The notes: generated by a model not told the origin, from the sequence alone. DNA of 64,000 bases from Palsa-343 sp036269135 (GCA_036269135.1 DATASQ010000016.1:1-64000), one strand, 5' to 3'. Shown: positions 1 to 9,216, counted from the first letter of the stretch. Numbers and translations are program-made.

Positions 1-100
1 CACCCCCAAACTGAACGACGTTTGGGGCCCCGTGCGCTCAGAATGACAGGCCTTTGGGGAATTGGGATGTTCCCACTGGCCAGGGCGAAAAAGCAACCGC

Positions 101-137
101 GGATCCTTCCGATTCGCTTTGCGAATCCTCAGGATGA
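101..137. repeat. REP-like interrupted palindrome downstream of accC
   Basis: Two nested inverted repeats share one centre. GATTCGC (111-117) and GCGAATC (121-127) flank a TTT loop. ATCCT (103-107) and AGGAT (131-135) lie three bases outside on each side. The 3' flank reads AGGATGACAG, and a related AGAATGACAGG occurs at 41-51. It can form an extended hairpin and may help end accBC transcription. It has no T-run on the accC strand, so an interspersed REP-type repeat is also likely. The rest of 1-201 shows no gene. Confidence 0.45.
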
Positions 138-175
138 CAGCCGGGGGGTGGCGGGGTCGAAAAATTTAGGAGATC

Positions 176-210
176 AGCGGACGGAGGCCAGCGGACAGCG
201 ACTAGCGGAC
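176..210. repeat. Degenerate heptanucleotide array over the accC stop codon
   Basis: Five consecutive 7-base blocks start at 176, 183, 190, 197 and 204. Three of them are exactly AGCGGAC; the others are GGAGGCC and AGCGACT. The array overlaps the accC stop codon (202-204). It shares the 7-base period, but not the sequence, of other intergenic arrays in this window. Confidence 0.5.
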
Positions 211-1572
211 GGCGGCTTCCTTTTGCTCTTTCGCGCGCTCGAAGAAGCGCTCCATGAACTTGGTGTCGAACTGGCCCTCGCGGAACTCTTCGTCCTGAAA
301 GATTCGCTGGTGCAGGGGGATGGTGGTGTGGATGCCCTGCACAATAAACATGCCGAGGGCCCGCTGCATGCGCGCCATGGCCTCGTCGCGATTGTTGCCG
401 TGCGCGATCAGCTTGGCGATGAGTGAATCGTAGTAGGGGGGGACGACGCCTTCGGCGTACTGCGCGGTGTCGACGCGGATGCCGTTGCCGCCTGGCACAT
501 TGAAGGCGGTGATCTTGCCGGCGGAGGGAGTGAACTTCTCCGGGTGCTCCGCATTGATGCGGCACTCAATGGCATGGCCGCGGACGGTTATCGGCTCGGG
601 CAGCACGCTGGCCAGTTTTTCGCCCATGGCGAGGCGCAGCTGCGCCTTCACCAGATCGATGCCGGTCACCATCTCGGTGACGGGATGCTCGACCTGGATG
701 CGGGTGTTCATTTCGATGAAGTAGAGCTTGCCATCCTCATCCATGAGGAACTCGATGGTGCCGGCGTTCTGGTAGCCGACGGCTTCGAGGCAGCGCTTCA
801 GGGTTCTGGCCATCTCCTCGCGCATTTTTGGGGTGACCTGCAGCGAGGGGGCTTCTTCGATCAGCTTTTGATGGCGGCGCTGGATGGAGCATTCGCGCTC
901 GCCCAGCGACATCGCGGTTCCATGCTCGTCGGCGAGGACCTGAAACTCGATGTGGCGCGGGCGCTCGATGAACTTCTCCATGTAGAGATCGCCGTTGCCG
1001 AAGGCGTTCGCGGCTTCGCTCTGGGCCGCACGGAAAAGGTTGGGCAGCTCCTCGGGGGAACGCACCACGCGCATGCCGCGGCCGCCGCCACCGGCTGAGG
1101 CTTTGAGGATTACGGGGTAGCCGACGGTCTGGGCCCACTCGAGGCCTTCGCCTTCGCTCTGGATGACGCCATCGGAGCCGGGGAGGATGGGCACCTTCGC
1201 GCGTTTCATGGCCTGACGGGCTTTTTCTTTTTCGCCCATGAGGCGCGTGACCTCGGGCGGCGGGCCGATGAACTTGATGTTGGAGGCGCGGCATACCTCG
1301 GCAAAGTTGGCGTTCTCGCTGAGCAGGCCGTATCCGGGATGAATGGCATCGACGTCGGCGATTTCGGCGGCGCTGATCACCGCGGGGACATTGAGATAGC
1401 TTTCCGCCGAGCGGGGAGGGCCGATGCAGATGGCTTCGTCGGCGAAACGGACGTGGAGCGAATGGCTGTCGGCTTCGCTGTAGATGGCGACGGTGCGGAG
1501 GCCCATCTCCCGGCAGGCGCAAATCACGCGCAGGGCGATTTCGCCGCGATTGGCGATCAGAACTTTACGCAT
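202..1572 (-). CDS. accC: Acetyl-CoA carboxylase, biotin carboxylase subunit
   Basis: ATP-dependent carboxylation of the biotin on BCCP, the first half-reaction of acetyl-CoA carboxylase in fatty acid synthesis; cytoplasmic. The 456-residue length is standard. Visible features are the N-terminal MRKVLIANRGEIA fold start, the ATP-grasp glycine-rich loop GGGGRGMR (about 161-168), KLIEEAPS (about 236-243) and the catalytic segment EMNTRIQVEH (about 287-296) with Arg291. The ATG lies 2 bp after the accB stop, so the two genes are almost certainly cotranscribed and translationally coupled. The stop codon sits in a heptanucleotide array. The carboxyltransferase genes accA and accD are not in the window. 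Confidence 0.97.
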   Translation of the reverse strand: MRKVLIANRGEIALRVICACREMGLRTVAIYSEADSHSLHVRFADEAICIGPPRSAESYLNVPAVISAAEIADVDAIHPGYGLLSENANFAEVCRASNIKFIGPPPEVTRLMGEKEKARQAMKRAKVPILPGSDGVIQSEGEGLEWAQTVGYPVILKASAGGGGRGMRVVRSPEELPNLFRAAQSEAANAFGNGDLYMEKFIERPRHIEFQVLADEHGTAMSLGERECSIQRRHQKLIEEAPSLQVTPKMREEMARTLKRCLEAVGYQNAGTIEFLMDEDGKLYFIEMNTRIQVEHPVTEMVTGIDLVKAQLRLAMGEKLASVLPEPITVRGHAIECRINAEHPEKFTPSAGKITAFNVPGGNGIRVDTAQYAEGVVPPYYDSLIAKLIAHGNNRDEAMARMQRALGMFIVQGIHTTIPLHQRIFQDEEFREGQFDTKFMERFFERAKEQKEAAVR

Positions 1573-1574
1573 AG

Positions 1575-2081
1575 TTATCGGGGACGCACCGCAAAGAGCT
1601 GCTGACCGTATTCGACGGGCTGACCGCTCTGCACAAAGCGCTTGACGATCTCGCCGGCCGCATCGCTCTCGATTTCATTCATGAGCTTCATGGCTTCCAC
1701 GATGCAGAGGACCTGGCCGACGTCGACCTGATCGCCGATTTTCACGAAAGACGGCGAGCCAGGGGAAGGCGACTCGTAGAAGGTGCCGACAATGGGCGAT
1801 TTCACAATGTGCAGACCGGCGTCGGAATCTTCCGCGGCGGATGGTTCGGCGGCGGGCGTGGAACTGGCCTGCATGGCGGGAGCCATTGCCGGTAAGGGCG
1901 CGGGCGACGCAGCGGCCTGGGCCTGCAGCAGGCGGGTCAGACCCGCCAGATCCGCGCCGCCCTCCTGGGCGAACTTGATGCGGACCTTGAGATCGCCGCG
2001 TTCCAGGTCGAATTCGCCAATCTTGTTGTCTTTGAGGAACTCGATGAGTTCCTTCAGCTCATTCATATCTTCCGCGTTCAT
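1575..2081 (-). CDS. accB: Acetyl-CoA carboxylase, biotin carboxyl carrier protein
   Basis: Carries the covalently bound biotin between biotin carboxylase and carboxyltransferase in fatty acid synthesis. The protein has 168 residues: an N-terminal helical region, an Ala/Pro-rich flexible linker (about 55-88), and a C-terminal biotinyl domain with the canonical EAMKLMNEIE. Lys132 is the predicted biotinylation site. The 'thumb' segment FYESPSPGSPSF (about 101-112) before it is typical of bacterial AccB. It is immediately followed by accC and starts 27 bp after the peptidase gene. An alternative Met start exists at residue 6. Confidence 0.96.
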   Translation of the reverse strand: MNAEDMNELKELIEFLKDNKIGEFDLERGDLKVRIKFAQEGGADLAGLTRLLQAQAAASPAPLPAMAPAMQASSTPAAEPSAAEDSDAGLHIVKSPIVGTFYESPSPGSPSFVKIGDQVDVGQVLCIVEAMKLMNEIESDAAGEIVKRFVQSGQPVEYGQQLFAVRPR

Positions 2082-2108
2082 CGTTTCGCTCTCGCGCGCC
2101 TCACCCGG

Positions 2109-3209
2109 TTAAAGCTCAATCCAGCCTTTGGTGACCGGAGTTAGAACCCGGCCTCCCGTCTCCGTAACCGCCACCATATCTTCGATTCGAATTCCGAATT
2201 TTCCTGTGAGATAAATACCGGGCTCGATCGTGATGATCATCCCGGGCTGCAGCTGCGTCTCCTGCCCAGCGGCAATGCGGGGCTGCTCGTGAATCTCCAA
2301 ACCGACACCATGCCCGGTGGAATGGGTGAAGTGCTTTGCCAGCCGGGCCTTGCGCAGAACCCTGCGAGCCGCTTCGTCCACGGCGCCACAGGTCACGCCG
2401 GGCGCCACCGCGGCAACCGCCGCCTCCTGCGCCTCGAGCACCGCATCGTACGCGGAGCGTTCCTCATGGCTCGGGCGTCCCACATGCAGGGTCCGCGTCA
2501 TATCCGAGCAATAACCATTGAGGATAACACCGAAGTCCATTGTCACGAATCCCTTGCGCGGCAGGGGAGCCTGGGTGGCGCGGCCGTGCGGCATGGCCGA
2601 TCGGGCGCCTGAGGCGATGATGGTTTCGAACGACATGCCCTCGGCGCCGAGCCCCCGGGCGAGGAACTCCAGCTCCGCCGCGACGCCGATCTCGGTGACA
2701 CCCGCTTCGATCCGGGGCAGCATGGCCTCGAAGAGGGAGCAGCCCAGCGCGGCTGCCTTTTCCATCAGGCGGAGCTCGCCCTCGTCTTTGACCATCCGCA
2801 ACTCGGGCACGAGGGGTCTTTTCATCGGCACAAAGAAGCCGCGCCGCTGCTTCGCGGGGAGCGCCGATCGCATGAGATCGAGCGCAGCGACGGCGGTGTG
2901 TTCCGGGTCAAACCAGGCGTGCTGGGCCTGCTCCGCGAGCCAGGAGCAGGCTTCCTTCAGCGCGGACCTCTGCGCGATGGTCACCCGGGCTCCACGCGTC
3001 TCTTCCCGCGCCTGCGTCGTATATCGGCCGTCGGTAAAGAGGGCGGCTTTCTTCGCCGACACCGCGAGGGCGGCGTTGGAGCCTGTAAATCCGCAGAGCC
3101 AGCGGACGTCGGGCAAATGGGTGATCAGAAGGGCCTCGATGGACCCTTGCCGCATCGCCTTCCGCAGATTCTGCCATCGCGGGGAATGGGACTCGCCTTG
3201 TTGCCGCAT
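2109..3209 (-). CDS. pepP: M24 family Xaa-Pro aminopeptidase/dipeptidase
   Basis: Cytoplasmic dinuclear-metal peptidase predicted to cleave X-Pro bonds. The M24 'pita-bread' ligands are visible: Asp in MDFGVILNGYCSD, a second Asp in the same segment, His in HSTGHGVGLEIHE, and Glu residues in ITIEPGIYL and IRIEDMV. The N-terminal creatinase-like domain precedes them. I chose the ATG at 3209 (366 residues). The frame stays open to 3302, but the extra 31 residues look non-conserved and overlap the promoter of the divergent gene. It leads the pepP-accB-accC cluster, an arrangement known from other bacteria. The symbol is by family resemblance. Confidence 0.88.
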   Translation of the reverse strand: MRQQGESHSPRWQNLRKAMRQGSIEALLITHLPDVRWLCGFTGSNAALAVSAKKAALFTDGRYTTQAREETRGARVTIAQRSALKEACSWLAEQAQHAWFDPEHTAVAALDLMRSALPAKQRRGFFVPMKRPLVPELRMVKDEGELRLMEKAAALGCSLFEAMLPRIEAGVTEIGVAAELEFLARGLGAEGMSFETIIASGARSAMPHGRATQAPLPRKGFVTMDFGVILNGYCSDMTRTLHVGRPSHEERSAYDAVLEAQEAAVAAVAPGVTCGAVDEAARRVLRKARLAKHFTHSTGHGVGLEIHEQPRIAAGQETQLQPGMIITIEPGIYLTGKFGIRIEDMVAVTETGGRVLTPVTKGWIEL

Positions 3210-3319
3210 CACGATTGATAGTAAAGAACCAGGCCCTCCGGCGAAACCCCACCCGAGGGAATGTCTCGGGTTCGGGAACCTGGGGTTATACTCAGTCCGC
3301 ATCTATGGGAGGCTCACCT

Positions 3320-3850
3320 ATGCACGTCCTGCGCAGCATCCCCGCCTTTCGGTTCCTTCTCGCCGCGGCTCTTGTCGCGATGCCTCTCGGCGCGTCCGGT
3401 CAGGCGTCCGCCAACGGCACGATCCTGCATGCGGCGGAGGCGACTCGCGTTCTGCCGGACTCGGTCTACTTTGCCGGAAAGAGCGCCAGCACCCAGTTGC
3501 GGAATTCCGCCGGCGTGCGGTATGGAGACGGCCACTCGGTGCTTGCCGTGCTGGTGGATACCTCGGGGTATTCTTCGTCGGTTCAGCAAAAATACCAGGG
3601 CTATCTGCTGAGCGAGGTTCCGCTCGAGTTCGGGAGCCATCGCCTCGCGGCGGGGGCCTGGGGGATCGGCTTTGTGGGGAGTCATTTCGACGTGATGGAC
3701 ATCGGCAATCACGACGCGCTCCAGACCGCCGCCACCCATGACGCGACGATGCCCCGGCCGATGCCGCTGCAAATTCTCGAGGGCTCCTCCGCAGGGTCGT
3801 ATCGGCTTTGTTTCGGACGGGACTGCGTCGAATTCCATCGCGCCAGGTAG
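3320..3850 (+). CDS. Secreted protein of unknown function
   Basis: 176 residues. The N-terminus MHVLRSIPAFRFLLAAALVA with a following GASGQASA is a clear Sec signal peptide. The ATG at 3320 has a GGGAGG ribosome-binding site at 3307-3312, which decides this start over upstream ones. The body is small and mixed alpha/beta with two Cys near the C-terminus (LCFGRDC); I recognise no catalytic motif. It is divergent from pepP and precedes the VWA-domain gene by about 110 bp, so the two may share a transcript. Probably periplasmic. Confidence 0.75.
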   Translation: MHVLRSIPAFRFLLAAALVAMPLGASGQASANGTILHAAEATRVLPDSVYFAGKSASTQLRNSAGVRYGDGHSVLAVLVDTSGYSSSVQQKYQGYLLSEVPLEFGSHRLAAGAWGIGFVGSHFDVMDIGNHDALQTAATHDATMPRPMPLQILEGSSAGSYRLCFGRDCVEFHRAR

Positions 3851-3961
3851 GGCGCCGCGGGCCGGCGTGAGACTATTGGCGCTCTTCGCCCATCTAAGTA
3901 ACCGGACAGTGGGAGCTTCTGCCTGAAAAATGCAGGCTTTTTGTCCGGATGGGAAGGGTTC

Positions 3962-4921
3962 ATGAGAAAACGTTTGCGTCAGTCAGGATTGCTCACCTGC
4001 GCGCTTGCCGGTCTGCTTGTCGCGGGGCCGATGGCCTTCGCCCAAAATGAAAATCAGGGGCAGGGAGAGGCGACGGTGACGGTTCTGCCGAAGAAAGCCT
4101 CCGCGGGACCGAGCGATGTCGCCCAACAGGCGGTTCAGGTCTCGGTGAACGGGCGGAAGACGGAGGTCTCGGGCTGGCAGTCTCTGCGCGGGGACCACGC
4201 CAGCGTGGAACTGGTTCTGTTGATCGACGGAGGGGCGCGCACCAGCCTGGGACGGGAGATGGGCGAGATTACCCACTTCCTCCAGACTCTGCCTCCGAAC
4301 GTCAAGGTCACGATCGGCTACATGGAGAACGGCCGGGCGGTTCTGGCGGGAGCGCTTACCAGCGATCACGCGCAGGCACTGCAGGGTCTGCACCTGCCGA
4401 ATGCGCAGCCGGGGGAGAACGGCAGCCCTTACTTCTGCCTTTCGGATCTCGCGAAGCGCTGGCCTTCGAATGACAGCGACGCGCGGCGGCAGGTGATCAT
4501 GATCACCGACGGGGTGGACTATTACGAGCGGCGCTACGATCCGCAGGATCCGTACATGCTGGCGGCGATTCAGGATTCGGTGCGCGCTCACCTGGTGGTG
4601 TACTCGATCTACTGGCGCAACGCGGGTTTTCTGGACCGCACGGGGTATGCGAACTATGACGGGCAGAACCTGCTGTCGCAGGTGACGGGGGCCACCGGAG
4701 GCAACTCGTACTGGATCGGCATGGGCGATCCTGTTTCTCTGCAGCCTTATTTTGAGGACTACAACCGGCGGCTGCAGAACCAGTACGAGCTGGGGTTCAC
4801 GGTTCCGCTGCGCGGGAAGGCGCAGCAGGAGACGCTCAAAGTGAAGGTGAAGGCACCGGACACGAACGTTACGGCTCCGCAGCAGGTGTGGATTGCTCCC
4901 GCGGGAGCGGGGCAGCCGTAA
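3962..4921 (+). CDS. Secreted VWFA-domain protein
   Basis: 319 residues from the ATG at 3962 (GGGAAGGG ribosome-binding site just upstream); a TTG at 3941 in frame is less likely. It has a Sec signal peptide (MRKRLRQSGLLTCALAGLLV, cleavage near AFAQ). The VWFA-like Rossmann region follows: VELVLLIDGGARTSLG holds a partial metal-site motif (canonical DxSxS reads DGGAR here), and QVIMITDGVDYYER matches the later TDG strand. The C-terminal LGFTVPLRGKAQQETLKVKVK resembles the tail of acidobacterial VWA-domain proteins. The substrate or partner is unknown. The gene ends at a strong terminator. Confidence 0.85.
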   Translation: MRKRLRQSGLLTCALAGLLVAGPMAFAQNENQGQGEATVTVLPKKASAGPSDVAQQAVQVSVNGRKTEVSGWQSLRGDHASVELVLLIDGGARTSLGREMGEITHFLQTLPPNVKVTIGYMENGRAVLAGALTSDHAQALQGLHLPNAQPGENGSPYFCLSDLAKRWPSNDSDARRQVIMITDGVDYYERRYDPQDPYMLAAIQDSVRAHLVVYSIYWRNAGFLDRTGYANYDGQNLLSQVTGATGGNSYWIGMGDPVSLQPYFEDYNRRLQNQYELGFTVPLRGKAQQETLKVKVKAPDTNVTAPQQVWIAPAGAGQP

Positions 4922-4937
4922 CGTTTCCGCACAAGGG

Positions 4938-4972
4938 AAAAGGCGCATCGGCCCGAGGCGATGCGCCTTTTT
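4938..4972. terminator. Bidirectional rho-independent terminator (VWA gene / uppS)
   Basis: A 13-bp stem, AAAAGGCGCATCG (4938-4950) with CGATGCGCCTTTT (4959-4971), has an 8-base loop and a T-run on the plus strand plus an A-run at the other arm. It separates the convergent VWA-domain gene and uppS and should work in both directions. Confidence 0.9.
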
Positions 4973-5001
4973 CTTATTCCCATTTGTAACTGCGCGGGGG
5001 C

Positions 5002-5832
5002 TTAACTCACCAGCTGGTTCACGGGCAAATTCTCAATGTCATCGGACTCCGTGCCGTCGGACAAGCCGCCGTAGCGCCGCTCCCGGCGCTGATAATCCTC
5101 GATGGCTTCGAGCATGTGAATGCCGCGAAAGTCGGGCCAGAGGCGGTCGGTGACGAAGATTTCGGTATACGCGATCTGCCAGAGGAGGAAATTCGAGATG
5201 CGCATCTCGCCGGAGGTGCGGACCAGCAGGTCGGGATCGGGCATATGCGCGGTATACAAATGGCGATGAATGTCCACTTCGCCGATTTGATCGGGGCGGA
5301 GGCCTTTTCTCTGCATCTCGGCGGCGAGGCGGCGGAAGGCGTCGACCAGCTCCGAGCGGCCGCCGTAATTCAACGCCAGGGTGAGGACGGTGCCGGTGTT
5401 TTGGCGGGTGGCTTCGGCAGCCCAGAGCATGCGCTCGCGCACTTCGCTGGGCAGCTCGTCGATGCGGCCGATGTACTGGATGCGCACGTTGTTGTCGTTC
5501 ATGCGCTGGACGTTGCTGGTGAGATAGCTTTTGAGCAGCCGCATGAGGAAATTGACTTCCGTTTTCGGGCGCCTGAGGTTGTTCTCCAGCGAGAAGGCAT
5601 AGAGCGTGAGCCAGGGAAGCCCGATGCGCGAGGCGGTTTCCACGGCGTACTGCACGGCCTCGGCGCCCTGCTGGTGGCCGAGGAAGCGCTTGAGGCTGCG
5701 CTTTCCCGCCCAGCGGCCGTTACCGTCCATGATGATGGCAATGTGCTGGGGCAGGCGCTCGGGATCAAGGCGGCGGTAGACCGCTGCCTCGTCCGGCGGC
5801 AGTTCGTGAACACGGCTGGAATTCAGTAGCAA
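5002..5832 (-). CDS. uppS: Isoprenyl transferase (undecaprenyl diphosphate synthase)
   Basis: Cis-prenyltransferase that builds C55-PP from FPP and IPP to make the lipid carrier for peptidoglycan and polysaccharide synthesis. Family signatures are present: IIMDGNGRWA with catalytic Asp36, GHQQGAEAV with His53, and the C-terminal RTSGEMRISNFLLWQ with YTEIFV. The start is TTG at 5832 with GAAGGGG upstream; no better start precedes the conserved core. There is a roughly 20-residue N-terminal extension and a short acidic tail. It lies downstream of the XRE regulator on the same strand. Confidence 0.95.
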   Translation of the reverse strand: MLLNSSRVHELPPDEAAVYRRLDPERLPQHIAIIMDGNGRWAGKRSLKRFLGHQQGAEAVQYAVETASRIGLPWLTLYAFSLENNLRRPKTEVNFLMRLLKSYLTSNVQRMNDNNVRIQYIGRIDELPSEVRERMLWAAEATRQNTGTVLTLALNYGGRSELVDAFRRLAAEMQRKGLRPDQIGEVDIHRHLYTAHMPDPDLLVRTSGEMRISNFLLWQIAYTEIFVTDRLWPDFRGIHMLEAIEDYQRRERRYGGLSDGTESDDIENLPVNQLVS

Positions 5833-6027
5833 CGGTCCCCTTCAGGCGGCTCCCTGACAGACGTAAGACGGGCGCGCAATTCGTCCAAACGGGTGACAAT
5901 CCCGGCGTACGCGCGCTGCCGCGGAACCCTGGGAGCCGTTCCCTCTCTGCCAGATTATACAGACCGGAGCCGCCCCCGGAACGCAGCCGTGGGCGCTCCG
6001 ATGACAGGATGTTCATCCAGCCGGGGA

Positions 6028-6564
6028 CTAGGCTGGACGACGACGGCCGAGGGCCAGCTCGCGCACCTGATTGAGGAACATGGAGCGCTGGAACGGATCC
6101 AGGAGCGCGACGAGGGGAGCGATCTCGGCGAGGAAAGGATCCGCCAGCACGGTCGCGGTTTCCCGGGCGCGCCGGCTTTGCCCATCCCGGAGCAGATCGC
6201 AGATGTTGACCTGCAGGGCGTCGGCGAGGCGCTGCAGAGAAGAGAGGGTAGGGACCGCCTTGGCATTTTCGATCTTCGAAATGTAGGTGCGCGGAACCTG
6301 CATGCGGCCGGCCAGCTGCCGCTGGCTGAGGTTGCGGCCGTGGCGGACTTCGCGAACGGCGCGCGCCACGTCAATGCCCTCGTCGTCCTCTGCGCTCTGC
6401 GTGGCGGCAGACACCAGTTGCGGAGACAGCGGTTCGGGCTCTTCAATTTCGAGGGGCTTGCGGCAACGCCTGCACAGGGAATTCGACGTGCGGAACTGCA
6501 CCAGGCTACAGAAGTCGCAACGAAGTACCTCACGGGTCTCAACAGTTGCTAACGAAGTCGCCAT
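6028..6564 (-). CDS. Zinc-ribbon plus XRE helix-turn-helix regulator
   Basis: 178 residues from the ATG at 6564 (in-frame alternative at 6588). The N-terminal CDFC...CRRC forms a four-Cys zinc ribbon (about residues 16-34). After an acidic linker comes a classic Cro/CI-type HTH: GRNLSQRQLAGRMQVPRTYI, then SKIENAKAVPTLSSLQRLA. The C-terminal LLDPFQRSMFLNQVREL is a helical tail. It is likely a DNA-binding protein whose targets cannot be read from sequence. It sits about 195 bp upstream of uppS on the same strand. Confidence 0.85.
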   Translation of the reverse strand: MATSLATVETREVLRCDFCSLVQFRTSNSLCRRCRKPLEIEEPEPLSPQLVSAATQSAEDDEGIDVARAVREVRHGRNLSQRQLAGRMQVPRTYISKIENAKAVPTLSSLQRLADALQVNICDLLRDGQSRRARETATVLADPFLAEIAPLVALLDPFQRSMFLNQVRELALGRRRPA

Positions 6565-6734
6565 AGATTGTGCGGAACGCCAGAGCAAGCGAACCGGACT
6601 GGTTCGGCAAAATCCCGAACCCAGCCTTTGAAATACATTGACGGGAGGGTATCCTCCTTGTCAAGTGAAAAGTGCGAGACTCCCCGAAGTTTCCGTGCAA
6701 AACCCAGGGAAAACCAGAAATGGAGAGCGCAGGA

Positions 6735-7373
6735 ATGTCCGATGCTTTTTTCACACGCGCACATGCGTGGAGTCTGCTGAACGAACACACGCAGTCCGCG
6801 AGCCTGATCAAACACGCGCTGGGGGTGGAGAGCTGCGTGCGCGCGTACGCCGAGCGTCACGCCGATGCGCTGGGACTCGCCGGCGAGGATCGCGCTGCGC
6901 TGCTCGATACCTGGTCCGCGACGGCGCTGCTGCACGATTTCGATTACGAGAAGCATCCTTCGGCGGAGGAGCATCCTTTTGTCGGCAACAGGATCCTCAC
7001 CGAGCAGGGATGGCCGGAAGAAGTCCGCACCGCGATCCTGGGGCACGCGGAGTATTCCGGGGTGCCGCGCGAGACGCAGCTGGCGAAGGCTCTGTTTGCG
7101 TGCGACGAGCTGGCCGGATTCCTGACGGCATGCTCGCTGGTGAAGCCGACGAAGTCGATTCACGATGTCGATGTTGCCGGCGTGAAGAAAAAGATGAAGG
7201 ACAAAGCCTTTGCCCGCGGCGTTCACCGCGAGGACATTGTGAAAGGGGCGGCGGAGCTTGGGATTCCGCTAGAGGAGCACATCGCCAACTGCATTGCGGC
7301 CATGCGCGCGAATGCAGCGGCGCTCGGACTGGAGGGAACGGCCCCTCAGAATGCCGCGGCCGGCCAGGGCTGA
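6735..7373 (+). CDS. HD-domain (HDIG-type) hydrolase
   Basis: 212 residues from the ATG at 6735 (GGAG upstream; another ATG at 6720 is possible). Metal-binding motifs of the HD superfamily are visible: His in SLIKHALGVE, the HD pair in LLHDFDYEKHP, and ILGHAEYSG with the next His. An Asp in FACDELAGF completes the likely ligand set. It probably hydrolyses a nucleotide or phosphate ester, but the substrate is not predictable. It is oriented with the acyl-CoA synthetase gene about 50 bp downstream. Confidence 0.85.
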   Translation: MSDAFFTRAHAWSLLNEHTQSASLIKHALGVESCVRAYAERHADALGLAGEDRAALLDTWSATALLHDFDYEKHPSAEEHPFVGNRILTEQGWPEEVRTAILGHAEYSGVPRETQLAKALFACDELAGFLTACSLVKPTKSIHDVDVAGVKKKMKDKAFARGVHREDIVKGAAELGIPLEEHIANCIAAMRANAAALGLEGTAPQNAAAGQG

Positions 7374-7425
7374 ACCAGCCGCGTTCTCTTGCGCCGCCGG
7401 GTTTGCTCGGATAGAGTAGTCGCGC

Positions 7426-9204
7426 GTGCTTCAGCTAAAAACGCTCAACGACATCTTCTTCACGATTGCGGACAGCCGCCGTGACCGGGCCATTCTGTGG
7501 CAGGACGCGGGCGGCGCATGGCAGCCGATTTCCTCGGAGCAATTTGCGCAGAGGGTGCGCGCGGTGGCCGCGGCGCTCGCCTCCTGGGGGATTCGCAAGG
7601 GCGACCGGGTCGCGATCCTGTCGGAAAATCGGTGGGAGTGGGCGGTGGCCGACTTTGCCTGCCTGGCGATGGGCGTGGTGGATGTGCCGATCTATCCCAC
7701 GCTGCTGGGCGAGCAGATCGCGCCGCTGCTGGCGGACTCCGGCGCGCGCGCCATTTTTGTTTCCACCCGCGCGCAGCACGACAAGATCGCTGCGATTCGG
7801 GCGGGCACGGCGCTTGAGCACGTGGTGATCATGGACGAGGAACCGCTGGCCGGGGCGGAGACGTTCTCTTCCCTGCTGAGCCGGGGCAGCCAGCAGCCGG
7901 ATGCCGGCTTTGAGGGGACGGCTCGAGCGGTTCAGCCTGGCGACCTTGCGACTCTGATCTACACCTCCGGCACCACCGGGGAGCCGAAGGGCGTGCTGCT
8001 GACCCACGGCAACGTCGCGAGCAATTTGAATTATTCGCTGGACGCGTTTGGGCTCTTGCCCACGGACGCGTGCATCTCGTTCCTGCCGCTTTCGCACATC
8101 ACCGCGCGCCACCTGGACTACGCGCTTTATGCGAAGAACGTGCTGGTGGCTTACTGTCCTTCGTTCGAGAAGCTGCCCCAGGCGATGCAGGCGATCCATC
8201 CCACGATCCTGGTGGCGGTTCCGCGGGTGTTTGAGAAGGTCCGCCAGGTGGCGGAGCAGCGCGCGGCCGAATCGGGCATTAAGCGGCGACTGTTTGCGCG
8301 GGCGCAGGCGGCGGGCCGTCCGCATCGCGAAGAGGTTGCCGCGGGGCGCACGCCCTCGTCGACTTCGTGGAAGATCGCCGACGCGCTGGTCTACAAGAAA
8401 CTGCGCGCGGGATTCGGCGGCCGCGTGCGTTATTTCATTGCCGGCGGCGCGCCGCTGGGCATCGACACGGCGCACTGGTTCGCGTCGATGGGGATTCGGA
8501 TTCTGGAGGGGTACGGGCTGACGGAGACTTCGCCGGTGATCGCGATCAACACGCCGGTGGCGAATCGGATGGGCTCGGTGGGGCGGCCGCTGCCGAACGT
8601 GGAGTGCCGCATGGCGAGCGACGGTGAGCTGCTGGTGCGCGGGCCCAGCATCTTCCAGGGCTACTGGAAGAACCGCGGCGATGCGGAGACTTTCGACGGC
8701 GAGGGCTGGTTCCATACCGGCGACATCGGGCATCTGGATGCCGAGGGCTTTCTGTTCATCACCGACCGGAAGAAGGAGCTGCTCAAGACGTCCGGCGGCA
8801 AGATGATTGCGCCGCAGCCCATCGAAAACAAGCTGAAGGCCAGCGTGCTGGTGGGCAACTGCGCTCTGGTGGGGGATCGGCATAAGTTCGCCTCCGCGCT
8901 GATCGTGCCGAACTTCGCGGCGCTCGATCTCTGGGCGGAGGAGCATCGGATCGCCGTCAATTCCCGGGAGCATCTCGTGGAGAACCCGCAGATTCGCGCG
9001 GAATACCAGGCGCTCATCGATCGGGTGAATGCCACGCTCGCCAATTTCGAAACCATCAAGCGGTTCCGGCTCGTTCCCGACGAGTGGTCGCTGGACACAG
9101 GTGAGCTGACGCCCAGTCTGAAGCTCCGGCGGCGCGTGGTGGCGCAGAAATACGCGCGGGAGATTGCGGAGTTCTACGCCGACGAGGCGACTTCAACGCG
9201 CTGA
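7426..9204 (+). CDS. fadD: AMP-dependent long-chain acyl-CoA synthetase
   Basis: Activates fatty acids to acyl-CoA via acyl-AMP. The 592-residue ANL-superfamily protein has the P-loop-like A3 motif IYTSGTTGEPKGVLLTHGN, A5 YGLTETSPV, A7 GWFHTGDIG and A8 DRKKELLKTSGGK. It belongs to the long-chain/FAA1-like branch, judging by the gap between A3 and A5 and the FEKVRQ segment. The start is GTG at 7426. The gene is followed 48 bp later by hemQ and then the hopanoid operon. The symbol denotes the family, not proven orthology. Confidence 0.92.
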   Translation: MLQLKTLNDIFFTIADSRRDRAILWQDAGGAWQPISSEQFAQRVRAVAAALASWGIRKGDRVAILSENRWEWAVADFACLAMGVVDVPIYPTLLGEQIAPLLADSGARAIFVSTRAQHDKIAAIRAGTALEHVVIMDEEPLAGAETFSSLLSRGSQQPDAGFEGTARAVQPGDLATLIYTSGTTGEPKGVLLTHGNVASNLNYSLDAFGLLPTDACISFLPLSHITARHLDYALYAKNVLVAYCPSFEKLPQAMQAIHPTILVAVPRVFEKVRQVAEQRAAESGIKRRLFARAQAAGRPHREEVAAGRTPSSTSWKIADALVYKKLRAGFGGRVRYFIAGGAPLGIDTAHWFASMGIRILEGYGLTETSPVIAINTPVANRMGSVGRPLPNVECRMASDGELLVRGPSIFQGYWKNRGDAETFDGEGWFHTGDIGHLDAEGFLFITDRKKELLKTSGGKMIAPQPIENKLKASVLVGNCALVGDRHKFASALIVPNFAALDLWAEEHRIAVNSREHLVENPQIRAEYQALIDRVNATLANFETIKRFRLVPDEWSLDTGELTPSLKLRRRVVAQKYAREIAEFYADEATSTR

Positions 9205-9216
9205 TCGCGCGCCTGC

